A stretch of 7,636 nucleotides of DNA from Acidobacteriota bacterium (GCA_013698055.1 JACCVS010000735.1:1-7636), one strand, 5' to 3'. Positions 1 through 6,859 are shown, counted from the first letter of the stretch. Notes: generated from the sequence alone by a model not told the origin. Translations and numbers: made by a program.

Positions 1-96
1 CGCTCGCTGAGCGCAGTTGATCGTGCGGCGCACCGACCCGAAGAGCATCGCCCGGAACAAACTGTGAAAGGCTCAGAGGAATCGGCGCAGAATTAA
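1..96 (+). CDS. C-terminal end of an upstream gene (partial, unrecognised)
   Basis: Only one of the three forward frames is open from the window edge; it ends at a TAA at 94-96, while the other two hit stops at 8 and 18. The 31 visible residues are hydrophilic, rich in Arg, Glu and Ser, and end in ...EESAQN. Nothing identifies a family, and a 31-codon open frame could be chance. It is listed because it is co-directional with the next gene and is followed by a typical intergenic gap. Confidence 0.35.
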   Translation, partial: RSLSAVDRAAHRPEEHRPEQTVKGSEESAQN

Positions 97-170
97 GAAT
101 CGCCCGCCGGTTAAATTTCTCGTCAAACACAAATTTAGTGACAGCGCTTCCTGCGAATTTCTGCCTGCTA

Positions 171-1223
171 ATGAAGCCATCCTCGAATAAAAGCTCGAAC
201 GCTTTGCCCACGAAAAACGGGCACAGGGGCTTTTTGCTCCTGCTCTTCCTGGCGCTCCCTCTTTGTTTTACGGCGTGTCCCGGCAACGGCTCCAAATCAA
301 ACAATAGCGGCGGAACAGGTTCAACGCCCGCCGCTTCGCCTTCACCGGCGAATGCTTCTCCGAAATTGGCGATTGATGGGGAACGAGCTTTCGCGCACGT
401 TCGCAAGCAGATTGAATTTGGCCCGCGCCCCGCCGGGTCAAGTGAGCTTGCCAGAACGCGCGAGTATATCGTCAGCGAGTTGAAATCTTATGGCTTGAAC
501 GTGACAGTTGATGAATGGCAGGCGAAGACCCCCATCGGCGAACGGAAAATGGCTAACGTAACGGCAGAGCTTCCGGGCGAGTCGAGCGACGTGATAATGC
601 TCTCCAGCCATTACGATACGAAATTTTTTAAAGAGTTTCGCTTCGTCGGCGCAAACGACGGCGGCTCTTCGACCGGAGCGCTTCTTGAGTTAGCGCGCGC
701 TCTCGCCGCGCAAGGAAAGCCGCGCTTCACCTACTGGTTTGCCTTCTTTGATGGCGAAGAAGCCTTTTGCGAAAACTGGGATGATTGCAAGAACCCGGAC
801 GGGCCTGATAACACTTACGGTAGTCGGCGTTACGTCCAGCGCCTCAAAGAGAACAAAGAACTCAAACGCCTGCGCGCGATGATTCTGCTGGATATGATCG
901 GCTATAAGAATCTTGAGATTCCGCGCGACGACATGGGCACGGTCTGGATCAATGACATTATCTGGAACACGGCGCGCGAGATAGGTCACAGCGCGCAGTT
1001 CGTCGAGCGCGAGGACAGCGTGGAAGATGACCATGTGCCGTTCATGCAGGCGGGCGTCGAGTGTATTGACATTATACAACTAGGCGGATACCCGTACTGG
1101 CACACAGCGGAAGACACGCTCGATAAAATCTCGCCACAGAGCTTGAAGATTGTCGGCGACGTTGTGCTCGCCAGCCTTCCACGCATCGAACAGCGTCTTT
1201 TATCCAAACCTGCCTCACAATAA
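171..1223 (+). CDS. M28-family zinc peptidase / glutaminyl-peptide cyclotransferase-like lipoprotein
   Basis: Probable exported zinc enzyme of the M28 fold, closest by motif to glutaminyl cyclases, which cyclise N-terminal Gln to pyroglutamate; an aminopeptidase role is the alternative. Residues are counted from ATG 171 (350 aa). The N-terminus is basic, then a hydrophobic run (about 21-32) ends in FTAC, a plausible lipobox with Cys36. A Gly/Ser/Pro linker to about 65 suggests surface tethering. The catalytic domain shows HYDTK (147-151), GANDGG with likely zinc ligand Asp163, FDGEEAF with Glu196/Glu197, DMIGY with Asp241, VEDDH (284-288) and YWHT with likely ligand His311. FDGEEAF, the YGSR segment and EDDHxPF are hallmarks of glutaminyl cyclases. 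GTG 138 in frame would add 11 residues ahead of the signal peptide; ATG 171 gives a more normal signal peptide, though neither start has a clear Shine-Dalgarno. Fold is sure; substrate is not. Confidence 0.88.
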   Translation: MKPSSNKSSNALPTKNGHRGFLLLLFLALPLCFTACPGNGSKSNNSGGTGSTPAASPSPANASPKLAIDGERAFAHVRKQIEFGPRPAGSSELARTREYIVSELKSYGLNVTVDEWQAKTPIGERKMANVTAELPGESSDVIMLSSHYDTKFFKEFRFVGANDGGSSTGALLELARALAAQGKPRFTYWFAFFDGEEAFCENWDDCKNPDGPDNTYGSRRYVQRLKENKELKRLRAMILLDMIGYKNLEIPRDDMGTVWINDIIWNTAREIGHSAQFVEREDSVEDDHVPFMQAGVECIDIIQLGGYPYWHTAEDTLDKISPQSLKIVGDVVLASLPRIEQRLLSKPASQ

Positions 1224-1282
1224 TTCTTGAGAAGGGAATGCACGATAGGTCGCCTGTTTGCAACGTTGATCGGGAAATATTG

Positions 1283-2407
1283 ATGCCGGAAACGAGAAAA
1301 AAAATCGCTGTCATTCCAGGCGACGGAATCGGCCCGGAAGTTATCCGGGAAGCCGTGCGTGTGCTTGATCGCTTGCGCGAGACCCACGGGGTTGAGCTTG
1401 AGTTGACGCATTTCGATTGGGGCGCTGATAAATTCTTAAAAGAAGGCATCAGCTTGCCCGAAGGCGCGCTTGAGATGCTTTCAAGCGAGTTTGATGCCAT
1501 CCTCGCCGGGGCCTTCGGTGATCCGCGCGTTGCTTCAAACAAGCACGCCGAAGACATCCTGTTGGGGATGCGACGGGGTCTTGATCTTTACATCAACCTG
1601 CGCCCCGTGCGACTGCTCGATGCGCGGTTGACACCGTTGCGCGACCGCCAGCCTGCGGATATTAATTTCGTCGTCTTTCGTGAGAACACCGAAGGGGCTT
1701 ATTGCGGTGCGGGTGGTTTTCTCAAAAAAGGGACTCCTGACGAGATTGCCACGCAGGAGGAATTGAACACGCGGCGCGGTGTTGAAAGAATCATTGAGGC
1801 CGCTTTCGCCTACGCGCGCAAGCACAAACGGCGGCGTGTGACGATGGCCGACAAATCCAACGTGCAGCGCTACGGTGGTGACCTCTGGCAGAGAGTCTTC
1901 AAAGAAGTAGCGTCGCGTTGTGCAGGAATTGAGGCCAATCACCAGTATGTTGACGCCATGACGATGTTCATGGTGTTAGACCCATCGCAATACGAAGTCA
2001 TCGTCACGAACAACATGTTCGGCGACATCCTGACTGATCTCGGTGCGGCGCTTCAGGGAGGATTGGGGTTGGCGGCTTCCGGCAATATTCATCCGGGGCG
2101 CGTCTCTCTCTTTGAACCCGTGCATGGCAGCGCGCCGCCATTGGCCGGAAAAAACGTTGCTAATCCGGTTGGCTCTATTCTGACTGCCGCGATGATGCTA
2201 GAATATCTTGGCTTCGATGAAGCAAGCGAGGAAGTTGAAAGGGCGGTCAGTGAAACGATTGCCCGCACAGAGACGACGCGCGATCTCGGAGGCACGCTCT
2301 CGACAGAGGAAGCCGGCGCGGCGATCAGAGAAAAATTTGAAAAGCAGAATTCAGGAGTCATGAAAAGCAGGATACAGAATTCAGGAGTCAGGAGTCAGAA
2401 TGAATAG
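1283..2407 (+). CDS. leuB: 3-isopropylmalate dehydrogenase family (LeuB type 2-like)
   Basis: Cytoplasmic NAD-dependent beta-decarboxylating dehydrogenase; IPMDH oxidatively decarboxylates 3-isopropylmalate in leucine synthesis. Counting from ATG 1283 (374 aa): GDGIGPEV nucleotide-side loop at 13-20, ILLGMR with Arg97, NLRP with Arg107, FRENTEG with Arg133 then Tyr140, Lys191, metal-binding Asp224/Asp248/Asp252 inside the family signature NNMFGDILTDLG, and adenine-side EPVHGSAP at 278-285. The LL.xR segment favours isopropylmalate over isocitrate. The RENTEGxYxGxGG...GTPxExAT block resembles the actinobacterial type of LeuB rather than the enterobacterial one. Tartrate or homoisocitrate dehydrogenase cannot be excluded, and no leuA/C/D gene is nearby. 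An in-frame ATG at 1238 would add 15 residues unlike the family; its purine-rich GAGAAGGGA abuts the ATG too closely. The last 18 or so residues (after KFEKQ) are encoded by an intergenic repeat and look non-native. Confidence 0.85.
   Translation: MPETRKKIAVIPGDGIGPEVIREAVRVLDRLRETHGVELELTHFDWGADKFLKEGISLPEGALEMLSSEFDAILAGAFGDPRVASNKHAEDILLGMRRGLDLYINLRPVRLLDARLTPLRDRQPADINFVVFRENTEGAYCGAGGFLKKGTPDEIATQEELNTRRGVERIIEAAFAYARKHKRRRVTMADKSNVQRYGGDLWQRVFKEVASRCAGIEANHQYVDAMTMFMVLDPSQYEVIVTNNMFGDILTDLGAALQGGLGLAASGNIHPGRVSLFEPVHGSAPPLAGKNVANPVGSILTAAMMLEYLGFDEASEEVERAVSETIARTETTRDLGGTLSTEEAGAAIREKFEKQNSGVMKSRIQNSGVRSQNE
2345..2390 (+). repeat. Direct repeat of a 16-bp unit
   Basis: CAGAATTCAGGAGTCA occurs identically at 2345-2360 and 2375-2390, 30 bases apart, followed by a further GGAGTCA at 2391-2397. 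It sits within the 3' end of the dehydrogenase gene and within the left arm of the large inverted repeat described next. Confidence 0.9.
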
Positions 2408-2475
2408 GCTGAAACCGATTTTGTTTTTATTCTGACTTCTGGATTCTGGCTCCTGTATTCTGCTTTGACTGACTC
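2355..2475. repeat. Large imperfect inverted repeat (52-base arms) between leuB-like gene and TPR gene
   Basis: Bases 2355-2406 align without gaps to the reverse complement of 2424-2475, with about 39 of 52 positions paired by my hand alignment, around a 17-nt loop (2407-2423). The arms are built from variants of one short theme (CAGAATTCAGGAGTCA / TTCTGGATTCTGGCTCC), and the theme continues to about 2491. The left arm supplies the stop codon and last codons of the upstream gene; the right arm ends 22 bases before the next start. This looks like a dispersed palindromic intergenic element. It is not a simple rho-independent terminator, since the stem is long, mismatched and lies between co-directional genes. 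Confidence 0.8.
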
Positions 2476-2497
2476 CCGGCTTCTGGATTCTATTTTT

Positions 2498-3244
2498 ATG
2501 AACCAACAGGGTAGGGAAGCGGCGCAAAAGCTGCTCTCAATCATTATCATCATCGCGATGCTCGGGGTTATGGGAATTCCGTTCTCAGTGATTATCTTTT
2601 TTGCCACCGTCACCTTTTTTATCTGGCGTGCTGTGCAGCACACAGAGCATCAGGAAAGCGGTCGCATCTTCGAGTTCTATATCGCGGCTAACGATGTCCT
2701 GCGCGACGAAGAGCGGCACTGGTTCGGGTTTGAGATTGCGGAGGTCATCGAACGCGGCGAGAGCCTTCTGCGCTCGATGTCAGACCCGCCCCCGCTGGTA
2801 TACTTCGCACTTGGCGCGCTTTATTACAAGGCTGGCGACCATGAAGCCGCTGCCGAGCATCTCTCTTACATCGTCGAGAACGATCTTTCGGATGAGCGCC
2901 ATCGCCTCGCGCCTTCCGCAGAGCTTCGCCGCTACGTTCAGATTCTGAGAAAGCTGGAGCGCGAGCCTGCTGTTGCGCCGCAAACGATGGGGGCCATCCG
3001 CAGCCTCGAACGCACACGCCACAATCGCGCGGCCTTCATGCTGGCCGAATGCCGCGAGCGATTGAGCTTCATCGCCCCTCTCAAACCGGCGTTGGCACCT
3101 GATAATTCCTTTTATCAAACATCCGCCAATGGGGATTCGGCGATTAAGACAGAGACCTCACGCCGCCAGAGCAATCACGTTGCGCCACCGCCCATTGCAG
3201 AGGTCTTACGCGATCTCTACGAAGAAGAGAAGAAGACGGCTTGA
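2498..3244 (+). CDS. Membrane-anchored TPR-like protein of unknown function
   Basis: No family name recognised. From ATG 2498 the product is 248 aa. A strongly hydrophobic stretch at about 12-45 (SIIIIIAMLGVMGIPF, then VIIFFATVTFFIW) is long enough for two membrane helices joined by a Gly-Ile-Pro turn, leaving a soluble C-terminal part on one side, probably cytoplasmic. Residues about 99-131 fit one tetratricopeptide repeat (ALGALYYKAGDHEAA), a protein-docking helix pair; sequence before and after is helical and charged. The tail ends in a conserved-looking segment, IAEVLRDLYEEEKK, after a Pro-rich linker. An in-frame TTG at 2465 would add 11 residues, but they come from the repeat, so the ATG is preferred. 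It precedes the kinase gene, and a scaffold or sensor partner role for that kinase is inference only. Confidence 0.7.
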   Translation: MNQQGREAAQKLLSIIIIIAMLGVMGIPFSVIIFFATVTFFIWRAVQHTEHQESGRIFEFYIAANDVLRDEERHWFGFEIAEVIERGESLLRSMSDPPPLVYFALGALYYKAGDHEAAAEHLSYIVENDLSDERHRLAPSAELRRYVQILRKLEREPAVAPQTMGAIRSLERTRHNRAAFMLAECRERLSFIAPLKPALAPDNSFYQTSANGDSAIKTETSRRQSNHVAPPPIAEVLRDLYEEEKKTA

Positions 3245-3339
3245 AAATGCTAAATTAAAAATGAAAAATGCGAAAGTGAAAATGGGTGAGCAACTTTCGT
3301 TTCTTGATTTTTGCATTTTTCATTTTTAATTTAGCATTT
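3245..3339. repeat. Perfect 27-bp inverted repeat filling the TPR gene-kinase gap
   Basis: Bases 3245-3271 are exactly complementary to 3313-3339 (AAATGCTAAATTAAAAATG... on the left arm). A second, inner 7-bp stem pairs CGAAAGT (3271-3277) with ACTTTCG (3293-3299) around a 15-nt loop. The arms are very A+T rich and made of ATGC(T)AAA/AAAATG-type words, unlike the flanking genes. The left arm starts on the base after the upstream TGA and the right arm ends 10 bases before the kinase GTG, so any transcript crossing the gap would carry a long hairpin just ahead of the kinase start, where it could limit translation. No U-tract follows it, which argues against a terminator. Confidence 0.9.
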
Positions 3340-3349
3340 CATTAAGGCT

Positions 3350-5086
3350 GTGGCGACTGACACAATCATCGGGAACTATCGCATTGAGGAACGCATCGGG
3401 CGCGGTGGGATGGGCGTTGTCTATCGTGGCCATCACCTGAAGTTGCCGCGCGAGGTCGCCATCAAGTCCATCAGCGCAGGCAACAGCCGCGACCTGCGCC
3501 GTCTTCGCTCCCGCTTTGAGAAAGAAGCCTTCATCCAGTCACAGCTAGACCACCCAGGCATCGTCAAAATCTACGACTTCATCATCGCCGAGCAGACCTA
3601 CTACATTGTGATGGAGTTAGTCGAGGGACGTTCGCTTGCTCAACTTCTTGAGCGCGAGATTGGCCCGTTGCCAATTGACCGCGCTCTAGACCTCTTCGAG
3701 CAGATGCTGGCGGCAATCGCTTACGCACAGAACTTTGTTTATCAGGATCAGGACGGCTCATCGCACAAAGGACTGATTCACCGTGATCTCAAGCCCGCGA
3801 ACCTGCTCATCACGCCTGACGACCACGTGAAGATTACGGACTTCGGAATTGTCAAACTCGTCGGCTCGGAGAAGACGAACACGGGCGGAAACTACGGCTC
3901 ACCGGAATACGTTTCGCCCGAACAGGCTGAGGGCGCGCCCGTTGATCCGCGCTCCGATATCTATAGCCTGGGTGTCATTCTTTACGAGATGCTGACGGGC
4001 GAGCCTCCCTTTCACGATCAGGGCGGCAAACTCTCGCAACTCGAAGTTGTCCGCGCGCACATTCAACAACAACCCGTCTCTCCGTCCCGAATCAATCCGC
4101 AACTGACGCCAGAGCTGGATGCCATTATCCTGCGTGCTCTGGAAAAGAAACCGGAGAACCGTTTTGCCTCGGGGACAGAATTTTTACGCGCATTGCGCCA
4201 CGTGCGCGGGCGTGAGACCGGGGACATCCAGAAGGGCGAAAATGTTGCTGCGCCTCCTCGAATCAAAGTCGGGACACAGGAGATGGTTGCCTCGACCATT
4301 CCTGAGCCGGGGCGTGAAAGTTATTTGACGCAGCCCATCAAAGCACAGACCTGCCCGTCATGCGGAGCGGCGTCTCAGGCATCTGACATGCGTTGTCGTC
4401 ATTGCGGGCACGAACTCGGCAGCTCGCCTTCAACCGTCAAGCTCACACACTATGAGGCTGGTGAGTGGCGCAGGAAACGCTCTCTTGGAATCTGGCTCGG
4501 AGTTTCCGCAGCTGCTCTTGTGCTTGTCAGCGCGATCATCTTCTTTGCCAACCGCAGCAGTTCGCCGGAAAACAAGCCAATCGTGCAGGAGTCTGGGACA
4601 CCCGCGCAAACGCCGGAGACCGCGCTCGTAGAAGTAAAACCTGCGCGCATCGCAGTGGATTCAAGCTATGAAGGCTATACGCAAAAGCCTTTGACCGATA
4701 ATGAATGGGATGTGCGGCGCATCGCACAGATGAGATACAACGAAGGCAACTGGGCATCCGCCGAGACTCAAACGCCGCACTGGATCGAGATGAGCTTCGA
4801 TCAACCCATTCGCCTGGCTGCAGTTTATATTTACTGGGGATTTGATCGCAATCGTTTCATGCCTTCGCGCCGCGCCGAGTTGCAGATCATGGACGAGCGT
4901 GGGCGCTGGGAAACAATCTCCCGTTTAGAGCCGGATAAGGATTACGACAGGATGGCTTTTGAGTTTGCGCCTGTAGTCGCCACACGTGCCAGAGTGTTCC
5001 AGCCGGCGCAGCAGGGGCCGCCCAACAGACCTTTCATCATGTGGGTGCGCGAGATCAAAGTGTTCAGCGTTGCCGAAGAAAAATAA
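3350..5086 (+). CDS. Transmembrane Ser/Thr protein kinase with zinc ribbon and discoidin-like C-terminal domain
   Basis: Hanks-type kinase, 578 aa, that phosphorylates Ser/Thr on unknown proteins. Kinase domain about 8-285: Gly loop GRGGMGVVY (17-25), VAIK Lys39, alpha-C Glu59, HRDLKPAN with catalytic Asp146, DFG Asp164, GSPEYVSPEQ activation-segment end (183-192), and Arg271; all catalytic residues are intact. About ten extra residues (YQDQDGSSHK) sit just before the catalytic loop. A zinc ribbon follows with Cys335/338/349/352, then one membrane helix (about 379-400) preceded by RRKR, so the kinase is cytoplasmic. The outside part has a Pro/Thr linker and a domain at about 432-575 that resembles F5/8 type C (galactose-binding-like), with NWAS, HWIEMSF, LAAVYIYWGF, WETISR and a final WVREIKVF; it may sense a surface glycan (inference). 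The start is GTG with a close AAGG upstream. CinA follows after 32 bases. Confidence 0.93.
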   Translation: MATDTIIGNYRIEERIGRGGMGVVYRGHHLKLPREVAIKSISAGNSRDLRRLRSRFEKEAFIQSQLDHPGIVKIYDFIIAEQTYYIVMELVEGRSLAQLLEREIGPLPIDRALDLFEQMLAAIAYAQNFVYQDQDGSSHKGLIHRDLKPANLLITPDDHVKITDFGIVKLVGSEKTNTGGNYGSPEYVSPEQAEGAPVDPRSDIYSLGVILYEMLTGEPPFHDQGGKLSQLEVVRAHIQQQPVSPSRINPQLTPELDAIILRALEKKPENRFASGTEFLRALRHVRGRETGDIQKGENVAAPPRIKVGTQEMVASTIPEPGRESYLTQPIKAQTCPSCGAASQASDMRCRHCGHELGSSPSTVKLTHYEAGEWRRKRSLGIWLGVSAAALVLVSAIIFFANRSSSPENKPIVQESGTPAQTPETALVEVKPARIAVDSSYEGYTQKPLTDNEWDVRRIAQMRYNEGNWASAETQTPHWIEMSFDQPIRLAAVYIYWGFDRNRFMPSRRAELQIMDERGRWETISRLEPDKDYDRMAFEFAPVVATRARVFQPAQQGPPNRPFIMWVREIKVFSVAEEK

Positions 5087-5118
5087 AACCAAAGTAGTCG
5101 AACGCTTTTAATAAACTT

Positions 5119-6354
5119 ATGCTCACTGCTGAAATTATCGCTATCGGCTCTGAACTCCTGACCTCCGAGCGCACGGACACGAACAGCCTCTGGCTGACTG
5201 AGAAGCTCAACGGCATCGGAATCGAAGTTAAGCTCAAAACCATCGTCGGCGATGATGACGCGCGGCTCGAAGAAACGATCAGGGATGCGATGAAGCGTTC
5301 CCGCGTCGTGATAATGACGGGCGGATTGGGGCCGACTGAAGATGACATCACGCGCAAGATCGCGGCGCGGGCGATGAATCGCAGGCTGCTGCTCAATGAA
5401 AAAGTCCTGGAAGCCATTCGCCGCAAGTTCTTCGACATGGGACGCCAGATGCCTGAAATCAATTCGCGGCAGGCGATGGTAATTGAAGGAGCCGAAGTTT
5501 TAGATAACCCGCATGGCAGCGCGCCGGGAATGTATATCGAATACGAAGGCCGCAGCATTGGCCTGCTGCCAGGCCCACCGCGCGAGATGCGCCCGATGTT
5601 CGAGACGTTCGTGCTGCCGAAACTCATCGCCAAAGCGGGCGACGTTCGCGTGGTGCGTCGCGTTCTGCGCGTCGTCGGAATGGGCGAATCAGCTATTGAT
5701 GAAAAGATCGCCCCGGTTTACACGCAGTACAAGAATCCGCAGACGACGATTCTTTTCAATCGCAGCGAAGTCGAGATTCATTTAACGGCGCAGGCAAAGA
5801 CGGAAAGTGAAGCGGAATTACTGCTCGACGGTCTCGCCGGGCAGATTGAGGAACGGCTGGGGCATTCCATCTTCGCTTTTCGCGGCGAGACGATGGAGGA
5901 AGTGGTCGGCTTGCGGCTCGCGGTCGGCGGCTTCACTCTCGCCGTTGCTGAAAGCTGCACAGGCGGACTCATCAGCCAACGCCTGACGGAAGTTCCAGGC
6001 TCGTCCGTCTATTTCATGGAGGGTGTGGTTACATACTCAAACGACGCGAAGATTCGTTCGCTTGGCGTTGATTCTGAATTGATACTGAAACACGGAGCGG
6101 TCAGCGCGGAAATCGCCGAAGCGATGGCCGAGGGCGTGCGCCAGCGCGCCAAGACAGATTTCGGAATTTCCGTGACGGGCATCGCCGGACCGGGCGGCGG
6201 AACGGAAGTAAAACCCGTCGGCCTCGTCTTCATCGCCCTCTCCGACGACGCGCACACGGAACACCGCAAGCTGATGTTGCCGGGCGACCGCCACCTCATC
6301 CGCTGGCGCGCTTCACAGGCCGCGCTCGACCTGTTGAGGCGGCGACTGATTTAG
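5119..6354 (+). CDS. cinA: CinA family protein (two-domain: COG1058 N-terminal part, NMN amidohydrolase C-terminal part)
   Basis: Cytoplasmic 411-aa protein of the usual full length for two-domain CinA. The N-terminal half (about 1-165) has the MoaB/MogA-like fold signatures IAIGSELL (7-14), TGGLGPTEDD (67-76) and LPGPPREM (150-157). A middle linker domain follows. The C-terminal part (about 255-411) has AESCTGGLIS (277-286), VTYSNDAK (304-311), GAVSAE (326-331) and TGIAGPGGG (353-361), the amidase motifs of PncC, which converts nicotinamide mononucleotide to nicotinic acid mononucleotide in pyridine nucleotide salvage. In some bacteria the family was first noted as competence/damage inducible; a link to DNA uptake here is not shown. 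ATG 5119 begins at the family's normal N-terminus; no clear Shine-Dalgarno is seen, and the gene may be read from the kinase transcript. Confidence 0.95.
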   Translation: MLTAEIIAIGSELLTSERTDTNSLWLTEKLNGIGIEVKLKTIVGDDDARLEETIRDAMKRSRVVIMTGGLGPTEDDITRKIAARAMNRRLLLNEKVLEAIRRKFFDMGRQMPEINSRQAMVIEGAEVLDNPHGSAPGMYIEYEGRSIGLLPGPPREMRPMFETFVLPKLIAKAGDVRVVRRVLRVVGMGESAIDEKIAPVYTQYKNPQTTILFNRSEVEIHLTAQAKTESEAELLLDGLAGQIEERLGHSIFAFRGETMEEVVGLRLAVGGFTLAVAESCTGGLISQRLTEVPGSSVYFMEGVVTYSNDAKIRSLGVDSELILKHGAVSAEIAEAMAEGVRQRAKTDFGISVTGIAGPGGGTEVKPVGLVFIALSDDAHTEHRKLMLPGDRHLIRWRASQAALDLLRRRLI

Positions 6355-6447
6355 ATTGAAAGGCCGCATCGTATTCTGAGTCCGATAACCTCGAAAGAAA
6401 ATTCCTTATCCCTGCGTTTGTGATGTTGATTGGGTACATCCAAAGAG
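6355..6447. other. Intergenic stretch with no feature seen
   Basis: Between the cinA stop and the dyad array. I see no open frame, no hairpin followed by a T-run, and no integrase gene. At 93 bases there is no room for one. Confidence 0.6.
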
Positions 6448-6450
6448 TGA

Positions 6451-6556
6451 TTATGTGTAACCATTCCACATAACACGCTAATTCGGCGTGTTATGTATAC
6501 TCGGTATTGATAACACGCCTAATCGGAGTATTATGTGTACGCCGTACACATAATCA
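6451..6556. repeat. Three tandem 40-bp units, each with an inverted repeat of TTATGTGTA-type half-sites
   Basis: TTATGT starts at 6451, 6491 and 6531, exactly 40 bases apart; the opposing half-site (CACATAA or TTGATAA) starts at 6467, 6507 and 6547, again 40 apart. Each unit therefore holds a 23-bp dyad; the third is perfect (TTATGTGTAC-GCC-GTACACATAA). Spacers between dyads are 17 bp and also alike: CACGCTAATTCGGCGTG (itself palindromic) and CACGCCTAATCGGAGTA. An outer 12-bp inverted repeat, TGATTATGTGTA (6448-6459) with TACACATAATCA (6545-6556), embraces the array. The third unit loses similarity about four bases before the first cassette. The geometry fits a dimeric DNA-binding protein, either a tyrosine recombinase or a repressor; which one is not known. 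Confidence 0.85.
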
Positions 6557-6559
6557 GTA

Positions 6560-6566
6560 GTTGGGC
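6560..6566 (+). other. Left integron cassette junction (core site GTTGGGC)
   Basis: GTTGGGC matches the integron core GTTRRRY, cleaved between G6560 and T6561. It is the exact complement of the R'' box GCCCAAC of attC1 (6764-6770), as expected if the cassette with that attC was inserted here. No attC arm upstream pairs with it, so this is either an attI-like or a secondary insertion site. Confidence 0.75.
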
Positions 6567-6859
6567 TGCTCGCATTGAATTTTAGAAACGAGCGCGAGAC
6601 TTGTCGCTCTGGTGCGGCGCGCGGCTCTCCACAAGGGAAGGTTGAAAGCTCACGTCCCACGCCCTGCCGCCGCGCTTCCGCTTATTCTGGACATCGCAAG
6701 GCGGGCGTTGAATAATCCCCTGCGCGGTGAGGGGCGCAGGTTGAATGGCTTCAATCACGGGCAGCCCAACAACGGCTTGCACGCGACCGGGTTGAGCGCA
6801 GCTTTCATCCGCAAGATTGAAGGCTTGCTTCATTGTCGCCCGGCGCGTGAATCCGGGCG
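6561..6859 (+). mobile_element. Integron gene cassette 1 (299 bp, apparently without a gene)
   Basis: The boundaries are TTGGGC at 6561 and the G of GTTATGC at 6859; the cassette contains attC1 at its 3' end. Its own R'' box complements its 5' end exactly. The 200 bases before attC1 hold no convincing gene: the forward frame from GTG 6612 runs through the attC and ends in the next cassette, and the reverse frame (6582-6833 from its ATG) starts inside the attC hairpin. A hairpin CCTGCGC/GCGCAGG (6719-6725 with 6734-6740) and a small one, TTGAA-TGGC-TTCAA (6741-6754), are the only structure seen. It may be a non-coding cassette carrying a regulatory RNA or promoter, or a decayed one. Confidence 0.8.

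Noticed and set aside
986..1557. Long reverse frames opposite the peptidase and dehydrogenase genes
   Set aside because: They are shadows of strongly supported forward genes with intact family motifs, and their translations show no domain.
6355..6450. A terminator after cinA
   Set aside because: No stem followed by a run of T is seen.
6468..6496. Palindrome ACATAACACGC/GCGTGTTATGT as a minimal attC
   Set aside because: At 29 bp it is too short for R''/L''/L'/R' with spacers and has no protruding base; better explained as part of the 40-bp repeat array.
6510..6540. Chromosomal dif site (TATTATGT resembles the dif core)
   Set aside because: The match is short, the motif is repeated three times, and the flanking XerC half does not match. 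It remains possible that the array binds some tyrosine recombinase.
6451..6570. CRISPR array
   Set aside because: Only three units, the units themselves are palindromic and diverged, and the 17-bp spacers resemble each other; no cas gene nearby.
6707..6713. GTTGAAT after GGCGGGC inside cassette 1, matching the core GTTRRRY as a possible further attC end
   Set aside because: No upstream R''/L'' partners with the right spacing were found, and cassette 1 already closes on attC1 through the exact GTTGGGC/GCCCAAC pair. Taken as a chance match.
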